Below, piece after piece: positions 27,360 to 36,283 of a stretch of DNA of 64,000 nt (the stretch's first letter is position 1; the number at the start of each line of letters is the position of its first letter). The notes under the pieces were generated by a model. It worked only from the letters and a program-made list of their open reading frames with translations. It searched no databases and was not told the origin of the DNA. This stretch comes from Maribacter sp. PR1 (GTDB taxonomy: Bacteria; Bacteroidota; Bacteroidia; Flavobacteriales; Flavobacteriaceae). Position numbers and translations under genes: made by a program. The stretch spans positions 248,001-312,000 of the forward strand of contig NZ_JAQPCG010000003.1 of the NCBI RefSeq assembly GCF_028464145.1, read 5' to 3'.

Positions 27360-28255
27360 AGTATATATTAATTTTTTGCTTGTTCATATTACTGTATTCT
27401 TGTAAAGAGACAATCCAGGAAAAGTCAGAATTGTACCCCTCAGATAGTATAGACTGGGCCATTGATAATTTTCCAAGCCTTGATAAGAGCTCAAATCATA
27501 AAGTGTTAACATTAGGAGTTTTTCATTTTGATAGAAGTCGTGACGGAAGTGATGTAGTTGCTAAAAATCATGTCGATATTTCTACCGAACTGAACCAACG
27601 TGAATTGGATACTATCATTCAGAGATTAAAAGACTTTAATCCAGCAAAAATAGCCGTCGAGTGGCGTCCAGAATATCAAAGCAATCTCGATTCTCTTTAT
27701 CAAGAATATTTAGCGGGAAATTATAAATTAGGTCTGAACGAAGCCTTTCAAGTTGGTTTTAGACTCGCAAAAATACTAGGGCATAAAAAGGTATACTGCG
27801 TGGATAACAACCCACCATTACCTGAAAGTATTAATGAGATAGAGGACTGGGAAGCCTATGCCGATAGTTTGGGACATTTGGGGTTATGGCATTCATACGA
27901 CCAAGAAAATTCAAGATATAATACATTTATGGATACTATTCAAAAACATCTAAATGTTAAGGATTATCTTCTACTCATAAACTCGAAAAAAAATGTATCA
28001 AGGAATAAGCAACTTTGGACTACAGGTCTTGTCAATGTGGGGTATTTAGACAAATATGTTGGCGCAGATTTATTGGGTAGATGGTATCGAAGAAATTCTA
28101 GAATCTATGCTAACTCAAAAAATTTAGTAAACCCTGTTTTGAAGGAAAATTTATTAATTATCTATGGAGGAGCACATAAATGGATCTTGGATGAATTGTT
28201 CGATTCTTCTCCAGATTTTCAAGTAGTTCAGTTTAATGAGTTAATGGTTAAATAA
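27356..28255 (+). CDS. DUF5694-type lipoprotein
   Basis: 299 residues with a lipobox LYSC (C16). The core VLTLGVFHFDRSRDG...AVEWRPEYQ and a C-terminal IYGGAHKWIL match the DUF5694 pattern, which resembles TraB/ChaN-like hydrolases with a His near each end. No activity is proven. It is coupled to the upstream membrane-anchored gene by an ATGA overlap, suggesting a cell-envelope pair. Confidence 0.72.
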   Translation: MKYILIFCLFILLYSCKETIQEKSELYPSDSIDWAIDNFPSLDKSSNHKVLTLGVFHFDRSRDGSDVVAKNHVDISTELNQRELDTIIQRLKDFNPAKIAVEWRPEYQSNLDSLYQEYLAGNYKLGLNEAFQVGFRLAKILGHKKVYCVDNNPPLPESINEIEDWEAYADSLGHLGLWHSYDQENSRYNTFMDTIQKHLNVKDYLLLINSKKNVSRNKQLWTTGLVNVGYLDKYVGADLLGRWYRRNSRIYANSKNLVNPVLKENLLIIYGGAHKWILDELFDSSPDFQVVQFNELMVK

Positions 28256-28430
28256 ATTGGCATACAACATTGCGCATGGTTCTTAAGTAAAACTCGCCTA
28301 GTAATTAATGAAACCACTATGAAAATGACATAACAGGTAATTGTTATATTTACTTTTGATAATATATAGGTCTAGATTCCCCTATCGATTAAACCAAGAT
28401 TATACAAGGATTATCTATTAAATAAAACAC

Positions 28431-29744
28431 ATGAATAAAAGAATTATAGTAATATCCCTTTGTGCTATCGGACTACTATCCTGTAGGAACTCCGAGAAAA
28501 AGAGCGACACAGAAATCGTAAACCAGTATTACCATATGTTGGACACTTCGGATTATTCGCAAATTTCCGTATTGTTGGCCGACAACATTCAAACCCAAGA
28601 AGGTGAGTATAGTCCGAGCTATTCCCAAGAGGAATATAAGGAATTGCTAAAATGGGATGCCGTTTTTGACCCTACGTATGAAATTTTGGAAATTGTAAAA
28701 GAAGACAATGGAACAATTAAAGCGACCGTTTCTAAATCGGATACCAGAATCCAATTTCTATATGAAAAACCTTTTATTACGGATAATAACATTACCATAA
28801 AAAATGGTAAGATTACTAAGGTCAGTACTGAGTATGTGGATTTTGATAGTAAAACCTTTGGAAACAACAGGACCAGACTCCTCACCTATATAGACGAAAT
28901 GAATCCGGAACTGAACGGTTTTCTAACGGATCAGACCGAGGCCGGAGCCAATAAATACCTAAAGGCAATCGAGTTATACAGAGCTAAACCTCGTTTCAAC
29001 CTAGGAAAAGACCTGTTATTGATGCATTTTGATTGTAAGACGGATGTGGATGATCTTCATGCCGCAGCCGGATTGCTGACCCTGATGTCACAACCCAAAT
29101 TTTCGGAGGTCAAGTATCACGCAGTGGCGGGTACGTATGGTATTCAAGAAGGATTGTATGTACCACCCAATTCATTGTTCAAATTGGCATTTGGACATAA
29201 TTGGACAGATGCCCATGAGCGAATGGAAGCTGCAGCGGAGGAAGTCGCCCAACGGGCTATGGCCACATTGGAAGCAGAAGGAGATATTTGGATTGCCGAG
29301 GCCGGTCAGTCCGATTTTTCGGCCCATTTGGTGATGGCAATTCAAAAAATGCTACCCGAGTTGGAAAGTAAGAAACGAATCCATATTGTACAACACAGCG
29401 ATTGGAATGAAGAAGTGACTAGTCCGGAGCTTCTAGAATTCGCAAAAACGAACACGGAATACAATAAAATTAAAGATGGAAACTCCGTAGGAAATGGAAC
29501 CCCAGGATTTCGTACGCCAGGATACACAGCATGGAAACAGGAGGTTAAAGACCCTAAATTAAAGTCGGTTTGGGAATTGGCAGTGAATCTATCCCAAAAA
29601 TACAATGGAAAAGAAGGGCGTTACAACAATGAAGCGGTTGCGGAGAACGGGCTAGATTTTTCGGACCTGTCCGAAGTTTGTTGGATGTTGCATTTGGAGG
29701 ACATCAAAGACACGGAGGAGTTTTTTAACCGATTTACACCTTGA
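28431..29744 (+). CDS. Lipoprotein with NTF2-like and nucleoside-hydrolase-like domains
   Basis: 437 residues with lipobox LLSC (C18). Residues ~27-145 look like an NTF2/SnoaL-type alpha+beta domain (IVNQYYHMLDTSDYSQIS...). From ~190 the motif LLLMHFDCKTDVDDLHAAAG resembles the D-x-D-x-DD-xx-A calcium site of inosine-uridine nucleoside hydrolases, and further features such as WIAEAGQSDF support a related fold. The call of each domain is moderate. It is periplasmic or surface-located and stands alone. Confidence 0.65.
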   Translation: MNKRIIVISLCAIGLLSCRNSEKKSDTEIVNQYYHMLDTSDYSQISVLLADNIQTQEGEYSPSYSQEEYKELLKWDAVFDPTYEILEIVKEDNGTIKATVSKSDTRIQFLYEKPFITDNNITIKNGKITKVSTEYVDFDSKTFGNNRTRLLTYIDEMNPELNGFLTDQTEAGANKYLKAIELYRAKPRFNLGKDLLLMHFDCKTDVDDLHAAAGLLTLMSQPKFSEVKYHAVAGTYGIQEGLYVPPNSLFKLAFGHNWTDAHERMEAAAEEVAQRAMATLEAEGDIWIAEAGQSDFSAHLVMAIQKMLPELESKKRIHIVQHSDWNEEVTSPELLEFAKTNTEYNKIKDGNSVGNGTPGFRTPGYTAWKQEVKDPKLKSVWELAVNLSQKYNGKEGRYNNEAVAENGLDFSDLSEVCWMLHLEDIKDTEEFFNRFTP

Positions 29745-29929
29745 TTTTTAGCTTTAAAAGACCATAGTACGTCAAAGAAAAAGAGCTTGGCCGCTTTGAG
29801 GGAAAGCGAGTGTTTCATTGAAAATCACTACCTTAAGACTTCCTATTAATTTCAGGTATAGTAGGTTTTTATGCTATTTTCAAATGAATAGTTGACGTAG
29901 CTATAATTTCAACCGTTAAGCAGTTAAAA

Positions 29930-30301
29930 ATGAAAATATCAGGAAAATCCATCAGACCTTTTATAGGTTCCAAGAATTACACCATATCCCGAAACTTTTA
30001 TCTGGATTTGGGTTTCTCCGAATTTGTAACCTCCAAAACAATGTCCTATTTCAGCATGGGAGAATTCGGATTCTATTTACAGGATGCCTATGTAAAGGAT
30101 TGGATAGACAACTCCATGGTATTTTTTGAAGTAGATGATTTGGAGGTAATGCTCACCTATGTTCAAGGTTTGGGACTGACCGAAAAATATAAAAACGTAC
30201 GATTGTCTGGAATTCAGTACAACGATTGGGGTAATGAATTCTTCCTGCATGACCCCTGTGGAATCCTATGGCATTTTGGAATCTTTACTACCAAAAAGTG
30301 A
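29930..30301 (+). CDS. VOC/glyoxalase-fold protein
   Basis: 123 residues, two beta-alpha-beta-beta-beta modules: IRPFIGSKNYTISRNFYLDLGF at the start and NEFFLHDPCGILWHFG at the end, the typical VOC (glyoxalase/bleomycin-resistance) pattern. Its TGA overlaps the GTG start of the glycosyltransferase, so both are made together. Substrate unknown; resistance, epimerase and dioxygenase roles all occur in the superfamily. Confidence 0.82.
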   Translation: MKISGKSIRPFIGSKNYTISRNFYLDLGFSEFVTSKTMSYFSMGEFGFYLQDAYVKDWIDNSMVFFEVDDLEVMLTYVQGLGLTEKYKNVRLSGIQYNDWGNEFFLHDPCGILWHFGIFTTKK

Positions 30302-31548
30302 ATATCCTCCTAATATCCATAGGTACTCGAGGCGATATGGAACCATTTTTGGCCATTGGTCAGAGTATGAAGGAAAAAGGGCATGCCGTGACTTGTCTTT
30401 TTCCAGAACAGTTTAGAAATCTAGTAGAAGAATCAGGGTTTGCATTTGAAAGCTTGGGATCAGCGTTTATGAAAATGCTAGAAAGTGACCTGGGTAAATT
30501 CGCTTTGGGCGGTGGCGGTTCCCAATTCAAGAAAATAGGAGCATTTATTAAGCTAGCCAAGATTCAGCGTGAAAACAATAAGGCAATGGTACAAAAGCAA
30601 TTTGACACCATTGCCCGTATAAAACCGGATAGGGTCATTCACAATGGTAAGGCCCTATATCCCGTTATTTGGGAATTGGAACATCCTGGTAAAACAATTT
30701 ATATTAGCCCAGTCCCCTATTTACATTACGTCAAAGGACATACCCACACAGCATTTCATAGCAATTATGGTGAGTTTCTAAATAAGCTCACGTATAAATT
30801 GGCGGATTGGGGTACGACGAAGGCAATTATGGATGTAGTCAAGCAATTGGGTATAGCAGGAGTTTCCAAGAAACAGATTAAAAACGCGATGCAGCGCCAT
30901 AAAATATTTTATACAGTGTCTCCCCAACTTTTTAAACGCCCTGAGTATTGGTCCAACAACATGAAAGTGCTGGGCTATCACGAGCGGAATAAAACTACAA
31001 ATTGGCAACCCGACGCTTCATTATTGGCGTTTTTGGAACAGCACACCAAGATTATTTTCATAAGTTTTGGAAGTATGACCAACCCGAAACCTGTTGAAAA
31101 AACGGCCATTATTCTGGATATTCTAAAACGTAATAACATCCCGGCTATCCTCAATACATCATCGGGAGGCTTGGTTTCACCAAGCACCTATGATACTGAT
31201 CTATTTCATTTTGTATCCCATATACCCTACGATTGGATTTTTAAAAGGATGTATGCCGTTATCCACCACGGAGGTTCGGGAACAACCCATATGGGCCTGA
31301 AAAATGGTTGTGCCTCCTTAATCATTCCCCATGTAATCGACCAATTTGTTTGGAATGAAATTATTCATGAAAAGGGCTTGGGTCCCAAAGGAATAAAAAT
31401 TAATAAAATCAGTACCAAAAATTTAGAACCCTTGATCTTGGATGTGTACAACAATAAAAACTATAGAGAAAATGCACTTTTGGTTGCCGAGGAAATGGCA
31501 AAGGAGTATATACTCAACGACGAATTATATAACCGTCTGATTGAATAA
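30298..31548 (+). CDS. UGT-like glycosyltransferase (GT1, sterol/macrolide type)
   Basis: 416 residues from the GTG at 30298; the frame is open further upstream, but VNILLISIGTRGDMEPF is the natural N-terminus of this family. The C-terminal donor-site motif HHGGSGTTHMGLKNG (~320-335) is the UGT/GT28-like signature, preceded by FISFGSM. These enzymes move a sugar from a nucleotide sugar to a small lipophilic acceptor. It is coupled to the VOC gene by a GTGA overlap. The acceptor cannot be inferred. Confidence 0.85.
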   Translation: MNILLISIGTRGDMEPFLAIGQSMKEKGHAVTCLFPEQFRNLVEESGFAFESLGSAFMKMLESDLGKFALGGGGSQFKKIGAFIKLAKIQRENNKAMVQKQFDTIARIKPDRVIHNGKALYPVIWELEHPGKTIYISPVPYLHYVKGHTHTAFHSNYGEFLNKLTYKLADWGTTKAIMDVVKQLGIAGVSKKQIKNAMQRHKIFYTVSPQLFKRPEYWSNNMKVLGYHERNKTTNWQPDASLLAFLEQHTKIIFISFGSMTNPKPVEKTAIILDILKRNNIPAILNTSSGGLVSPSTYDTDLFHFVSHIPYDWIFKRMYAVIHHGGSGTTHMGLKNGCASLIIPHVIDQFVWNEIIHEKGLGPKGIKINKISTKNLEPLILDVYNNKNYRENALLVAEEMAKEYILNDELYNRLIE

Positions 31549-31796
31549 TTTGGATTACTTTTTCTTTTAACACTTTGCTTTGTTTACGGGAGTTATCCTA
31601 CTATACTGTTAAAAGAGAAGCATCAACAAGAGAAATAATATACAGCTTGTAAAAAGTATCTAACCATTTATACAAAATCACTGTTATTTTTAATTAATAA
31701 TTCCGAAGATAGTTTTACCGATACTTAGAAACAGAAAAATGATTTTTTATATATCGTTTGACACCCATCTTTAATTACCTAAAAAACTAATTTAAA

Positions 31797-32288
31797 ACGA
31801 AAAATTTATTACTAATCCCCTTATTACTTTGTATTCTGTCCTGTAATGAAAAAGTTAAACAAACAGAGCTGGAGCCTGTGAAGGATAAAAACATAGATAT
31901 TCGGGCGGAACTGGCATCCATCGAGGAGACAAGAGCGGCATTCGAACTCGCGGTTAAAGAGAATAGATTTCAAGATTTGATGAATTATGGTACAAAGGAT
32001 GCTATGTCATTGACCCCCGATTGTGGTACTTGGGAGGCTTTTGTTGCATTGCAAGGCCAACCATCTGGGGAGTTCCATTACGATAGTTTGGTCATGAAAC
32101 CCATGGAAACCATAGTAGTAAGCGATAGTGTTGCCTATGATTTTGGAACGAGTACGACCTATTATACCAATGCGGATGGAAAATCTATTGGGTTACCAGC
32201 AACATACCTAACCATTCTAAAAAAAGACAAAAATGATGGTGTTTGGAAACTTCATAGAGAAGTAGCCAATACCAGAAATATTCAATAG
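31797..32288 (+). CDS. NTF2-like (DUF4440/SnoaL) lipoprotein with an apparent ACG start
   Basis: The region from 31878 (GTG) encodes an NTF2-like domain (AAFELAVKENRFQDLMNYG...), but the same frame continues upstream as a perfect lipoprotein signal, KNLLLIPLLLCILSC. An in-frame TAA lies two codons before the codon at 31797, and that codon is ACG where ATG is expected. Either ACG initiates, the start codon was lost by one substitution, or the base is a sequencing error; initiation at 31878 would give a cytoplasmic protein. The domain is a small-molecule binding or catalytic fold of unknown substrate. Confidence 0.6.
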   Translation, partial: TKNLLLIPLLLCILSCNEKVKQTELEPVKDKNIDIRAELASIEETRAAFELAVKENRFQDLMNYGTKDAMSLTPDCGTWEAFVALQGQPSGEFHYDSLVMKPMETIVVSDSVAYDFGTSTTYYTNADGKSIGLPATYLTILKKDKNDGVWKLHREVANTRNIQ

Positions 32289-32499
32289 GGTTTTTATTTG
32301 TATATACCTGCTGTATTTATTAGTAACATCGTATTCATTTTGATAATATCAATCCTATTTTTTAGAAAGCCTGAGCCATTAATAGTTCAAGATCTAATCA
32401 TTCAACTATAAATTCATGAAAACACGCCCGTTTTTTAGGTAATCTACGTAAGTGACAGAACTATCTTTTTATTTTTAGTGAACTTAAAATAAGTGAGGT

Positions 32500-34038
32500 A
32501 TGGCTTTAAAAATTAGGGTATTCTATTTTTTGATCATAATACTAATAGGTCTGCCGCTATTGGGCGTTGCCCAATCGGATATGGTTCAGACCCAAGTTAT
32601 TCCCGGGGAACTTCCAGATCCTTCCATTATTGAAGTGGATGGAGTCTACTATGCGACAGGAACCACGGGAGACTGGGCTCCTTTTTACCCTATCTATAAA
32701 TCAACAGATCTTTATCAGTGGGAACAAATTGGTGCCGTTTTTAATACCAATCCAAATTGGACCATGGGGAGTTTTTGGGCCCCGGAACTATATTATCAAA
32801 ACGGTACTTTTTATTGCTATTATACGGCCCGCGGTACGGATGGTATTTCTAAAATAGGGGTAGCAACTACCACGGATATTACTAAAGAGTTTAAAGATGA
32901 GGGTGTTCTAATTGATTGGGGCGATGAAGCCATTGATGCCTATGTGTATAAAGAAAAGGGAACGCTATATATTACCTGGAAAGCCTATGGTTTAACTCCG
33001 GACAAACCTATTCAAATTTTGGGTTCAAAACTTTCCAGTAACGGACTACAACTCGTCGGCAAATATTTTAATGTGGTTACGGCTGATTCAAGAACCTGGG
33101 AACGAGGAGGAATTGAAGGTCAGGCTATTATTAAACATGACGATTATCTCTATATGCTGTATTCAGGAAACGCCTGCTGTGGTAATGATTGTGATTATAT
33201 GGTTGGCGTTGCAAGGGCCAAAACCATTACGGGGCCTTGGGAAAAGTATAGTCAAAACCCCATTCTTAAAGGGAACTCCAAGTGGAAATGTCCAGGTCAT
33301 GGTACCGCCGTGCAACATGGCAATGATTGGTTTTATCTCTATCATGCTTACAATACCAAGGGTTTTCCTAGGTTAGGTAGAGCGGCACTTTTAAGTCAAT
33401 TTTACTGGGAAAAAACTTCTGGTTGGCCCTATTTTAAAGTAGATCCCAATACGGTTCAAGGAAATCGGCTCGAGAAGAATATTATAGACTCTTTTAATGG
33501 AAATCAACTTGCGCAGTATTGGAAGTATAATGTAAAAAACCCTGTATTTAAATCGGAGGTACATAACAACACTCTAATACTTAAGGAAACAGCTACAGAT
33601 TCAACAAACAAAACAGGGGCAGTACTTTGTGTTATCCCGGACGATTCAGAATTTGAGTTTACAACAAAAGTGGTAATTAGAAACGAAGCCTTAAAGGGAC
33701 TTGTATTGTATACGACCAAAAGCAATAGTCTTGGTATGGGAACAAAAGGAGATGAAATTATTATTTGGAAGGTTGAAAACGGCGAGTATACCCAAATAAC
33801 CTCAATACCTAGCCTTAAAAGTATGGGCGGTATTTGGCTTAGAGCCAAAGTGAGTGGCTCAAACGCCATTCAAATGAGTTACAGTTATGATAATCAAAAA
33901 TGGGAGCCCTTAAATTACCTGGATGGTGGGAATCTGGCCTGGTGGTCATCCGGAATGAAGGCCGGACTTCAAATTAAAATGGATGAAGTTTCTAGGGATA
34001 ATATAGGAATATTCGATTCCTTTAGCATAACCTATTAA
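32500..34038 (+). CDS. Secreted glycoside hydrolase family 43 enzyme
   Basis: 512 residues. Signal peptide cleaved near residue 25 (GVAQ). The five-bladed propeller (~35-320) shows the GH43 triad: D40 in LPDPSII as base, D146 in EAIDAYVY, and E206 in GGIEGQAI as acid. A C-terminal concanavalin-like sandwich (~330-510) follows. GH43 enzymes cleave arabinose, xylose or related residues from plant or algal polysaccharide. No SusCD pair or T9SS C-terminal domain is visible nearby, so it is an isolated secreted enzyme. Confidence 0.9.
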   Translation: MALKIRVFYFLIIILIGLPLLGVAQSDMVQTQVIPGELPDPSIIEVDGVYYATGTTGDWAPFYPIYKSTDLYQWEQIGAVFNTNPNWTMGSFWAPELYYQNGTFYCYYTARGTDGISKIGVATTTDITKEFKDEGVLIDWGDEAIDAYVYKEKGTLYITWKAYGLTPDKPIQILGSKLSSNGLQLVGKYFNVVTADSRTWERGGIEGQAIIKHDDYLYMLYSGNACCGNDCDYMVGVARAKTITGPWEKYSQNPILKGNSKWKCPGHGTAVQHGNDWFYLYHAYNTKGFPRLGRAALLSQFYWEKTSGWPYFKVDPNTVQGNRLEKNIIDSFNGNQLAQYWKYNVKNPVFKSEVHNNTLILKETATDSTNKTGAVLCVIPDDSEFEFTTKVVIRNEALKGLVLYTTKSNSLGMGTKGDEIIIWKVENGEYTQITSIPSLKSMGGIWLRAKVSGSNAIQMSYSYDNQKWEPLNYLDGGNLAWWSSGMKAGLQIKMDEVSRDNIGIFDSFSITY

Positions 34039-34060
34039 TTATTAACCTTTAGAAATACTA

Positions 34061-34091
34061 AATAAGTGTTTTAAAAATCCAAATACTTATT
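34061..34091. terminator. Candidate bidirectional terminator after GH43
   Basis: Stem AATAAGTGTTT (34061-34071) / AAATACTTATT (34081-34091) with a 9-base loop and one G-U pair; the right arm includes the stop codon of the convergent gene. The stem is AT-rich, so strength is uncertain. Confidence 0.4.
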
Positions 34092-34683
34092 CATTTTTGG
34101 GATTGTAGATGATAATGACTTGAATCAGGATTGCTAGAAAAATTAAAATATAGATTTCGAGCTGTGTAAATAATTCGACCGTATCAACCGCCTTTTTACT
34201 AATGTTCATTTGACGGTTACCTTCACTTAATTGAATTTGTGAAAGGTCATAAAGATTTTCCTTAACATCATCAATACTTGATTCGAGTAGTGTTTTTTGT
34301 GTCTTACCAGATTCAACAAATTTAACTTCTTGAGCTTTTAATTCCACAAGATTTTGTTTGAGCTCTTCAAAAACTTTTGCTTCTTCTTTTGTTAATTTAG
34401 TTTCCTGATAGCGTAAAATTAAATTTTGAATCTTGTCATTTATCTTCGAAGCCTTATTATTATAATAAGCGGAATCTTTCCGTACCATGGCAAGCTCCTT
34501 TTCATGTATATATCGGTCAATTTCAAAAATAATATTCTTGACTACCAAGCGATCTTCATAAATGGTGGTGACAGAATCCTTGACCCTTAAAAAGTTATTT
34601 CGGTCAATGAGATTCGTGGCAATGATCAATATAAAAATCATTGATATTCCCAAAATCCATTTAATCTTGCTCAGTATTGTCAT
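34087..34683 (-). CDS. Stand-alone 4HB chemoreceptor-type sensor domain in the membrane
   Basis: 198 residues. Transmembrane helices at ~8-26 and ~172-191 flank ~145 residues of long amphipathic helices (SVTTIYEDRLVVKNIIFEIDR...). This is the layout of the periplasmic four-helix bundle (4HB_MCP) of chemoreceptors and histidine kinases, but the protein stops five residues after the second membrane helix, with no HAMP, kinase or methyl-accepting domain. It may signal by pairing with another membrane protein. No kinase gene is adjacent. Confidence 0.72.
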   Translation of the reverse strand: MTILSKIKWILGISMIFILIIATNLIDRNNFLRVKDSVTTIYEDRLVVKNIIFEIDRYIHEKELAMVRKDSAYYNNKASKINDKIQNLILRYQETKLTKEEAKVFEELKQNLVELKAQEVKFVESGKTQKTLLESSIDDVKENLYDLSQIQLSEGNRQMNISKKAVDTVELFTQLEIYILIFLAILIQVIIIYNPKNE

Positions 34684-34963
34684 ATTTAAGTATTTTAAAA
34701 TTGCTATTTAAAAATACGAAAAGGATTCTCAATTACATAGGCCTGTTCTTAATTGGATGGCACTTGGTCACTTTAGGTATTAGAAGCTTTAATTTTCTTT
34801 AAACAGAAACTTATATTAAATTACAGTGACAGGAACCACTCTTATTTTTGCCATACAGTATTGAAAAATTTGCAATACTCCCTTAAGAAAAGGAATTCAT
34901 ATATAAAATCAGAAAACAATATAATCCTTAAATTTCCATTCGAAAAAAAATTAAAAAATCCAT

Positions 34964-35509
34964 ATGGGAAAAAAGTTATCTGAAATTGGTTCCGAACAAA
35001 GGTCATTTATAGAAAGTCAACATATATTCTTCGTAGGGACGGCTGCATCTAAAGGCCGGGTAAATGTATCCCCAAAAGGAACCGATAGTTTTAGGGTAAT
35101 TAGCGAGAACAAAGTGGTTTGGCTTAATCTTACCGGTAGTGGAAATGAGACAGCAGCACATCTTTTAAAAAATAGAAGAATGACCATAATGTTCTGTGCC
35201 TTTGAGGGAAAACCAATGATACTAAGACTTTATGGCAAGGCAACCATCTATCATAAAAGGGATAAAGCCTTTAAAACACACGCAACTTTGTTCCCTGTAA
35301 ATGCCGGCTCCAGACAAATCATTGAAATGGATGTCGATTTGGTACAAACATCCTGTGGATTTGCAGTGCCTTTTATGGATTTTAAAGAGGAACGTACAAC
35401 CCTAAATACTTGGGCTGAAATGCAAGGGGAAGAAAAGATATATGATTATTGGAAGAATAAAAATACCCAAAGTATTGATGGCTTTGAGACGAAGATTTTA
35501 GAAGAATAA
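34964..35509 (+). CDS. Pyridoxamine-phosphate-oxidase-like flavin-binding protein
   Basis: 181 residues of FMN-binding split-barrel fold. FFVGTAASKGRVNVSPKGTDSF at the start, then WLNLTGSGNETAAHL and MTIMFCAFEGKPMILRLYG, are typical of the PNPOx-like family. A flavin or heme cofactor is likely; the activity is unknown. It is separated by 45 bp from the DUF1080 gene on the same strand. Confidence 0.83.
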   Translation: MGKKLSEIGSEQRSFIESQHIFFVGTAASKGRVNVSPKGTDSFRVISENKVVWLNLTGSGNETAAHLLKNRRMTIMFCAFEGKPMILRLYGKATIYHKRDKAFKTHATLFPVNAGSRQIIEMDVDLVQTSCGFAVPFMDFKEERTTLNTWAEMQGEEKIYDYWKNKNTQSIDGFETKILEE

Positions 35510-35554
35510 ATTTCATAATTGCAAACACAAGAACACAAAAACACAAAATTAAAA

Positions 35555-36283
35555 ATGAAAAAGTTATTGAGTATTTCACTGATTTTCATGCTTTTATATT
35601 CCTGTGATTCCAATAAAAAGAAATCCAAACAGCAAATTGAATCGCAAACCCAAAATGATTGGATTGTTCTCTTTGATGGAAATTCTATACAAGCCTTAAG
35701 AGGCTACGGTATGGAAACATTCCCAGAAGGAATCTGGTATGTGGAAAATGGTGCCTTGGTTGCTAATCCAGATACCACAAACAGGGATTTAATTACGAAA
35801 GAACGGTTTAAGGATTTTGAGTTGGAATATGAATGGGCCGTGGACACGGCAGCAAATTCTGGTGTTTTCTTTCACATGCAAGAGGATTTGACCATGGAAT
35901 CGGGAAATGGTAATAGTCCCAACTGGTTGGACAACTATGAATTACAGATTTTGGATGATGAAAATTTTTATGATACCCTTGCCGTGCGGTCTGCCGGTTC
36001 TTTATATGATTTAATTAAACCCATGAATAAGGAACTGAAACCTATTGGTGAATTCAATAAGGCCAGGCTTATACACAACTCGGGACATGTAGAACATTGG
36101 TTGAACGGAAAAAAGGTCATCGACTTCACAATGGATAGTCCTGAAATGAAAAAATTATTGAACAATAGTAAATTCAAGGAAAATCCAGAATTCCATTCGG
36201 ATAAGGAAGGGCATATCATGTTTCAGCATCATGGTCAACGAGTATATTTCAAGAATATAAGGGTAAGACGGCTTGAAAAATGA
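35555..36283 (+). CDS. DUF1080 (3-keto-disaccharide hydrolase-like) lipoprotein
   Basis: 242 residues. I start it at the ATG at 35555, which gives a proper lipoprotein signal (MKKLLSISLIFMLLYSC); an upstream TTG would add only polar residues. WIVLFDGNSIQALRGYG, SGVFFHM and IMFQHHGQRVYFKNIRVR are hallmarks of the DUF1080 concanavalin-like fold, whose studied members hydrolyse 3-keto-glycosides. It overlaps the alcohol dehydrogenase gene by 4 bp. Confidence 0.85.
   Translation: MKKLLSISLIFMLLYSCDSNKKKSKQQIESQTQNDWIVLFDGNSIQALRGYGMETFPEGIWYVENGALVANPDTTNRDLITKERFKDFELEYEWAVDTAANSGVFFHMQEDLTMESGNGNSPNWLDNYELQILDDENFYDTLAVRSAGSLYDLIKPMNKELKPIGEFNKARLIHNSGHVEHWLNGKKVIDFTMDSPEMKKLLNNSKFKENPEFHSDKEGHIMFQHHGQRVYFKNIRVRRLEK

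Noticed and set aside
32500-34038. Polysaccharide utilisation locus around GH43
   Set aside because: No SusC/SusD pair, sulfatase, sugar transporter or regulator is adjacent; it is an isolated enzyme.
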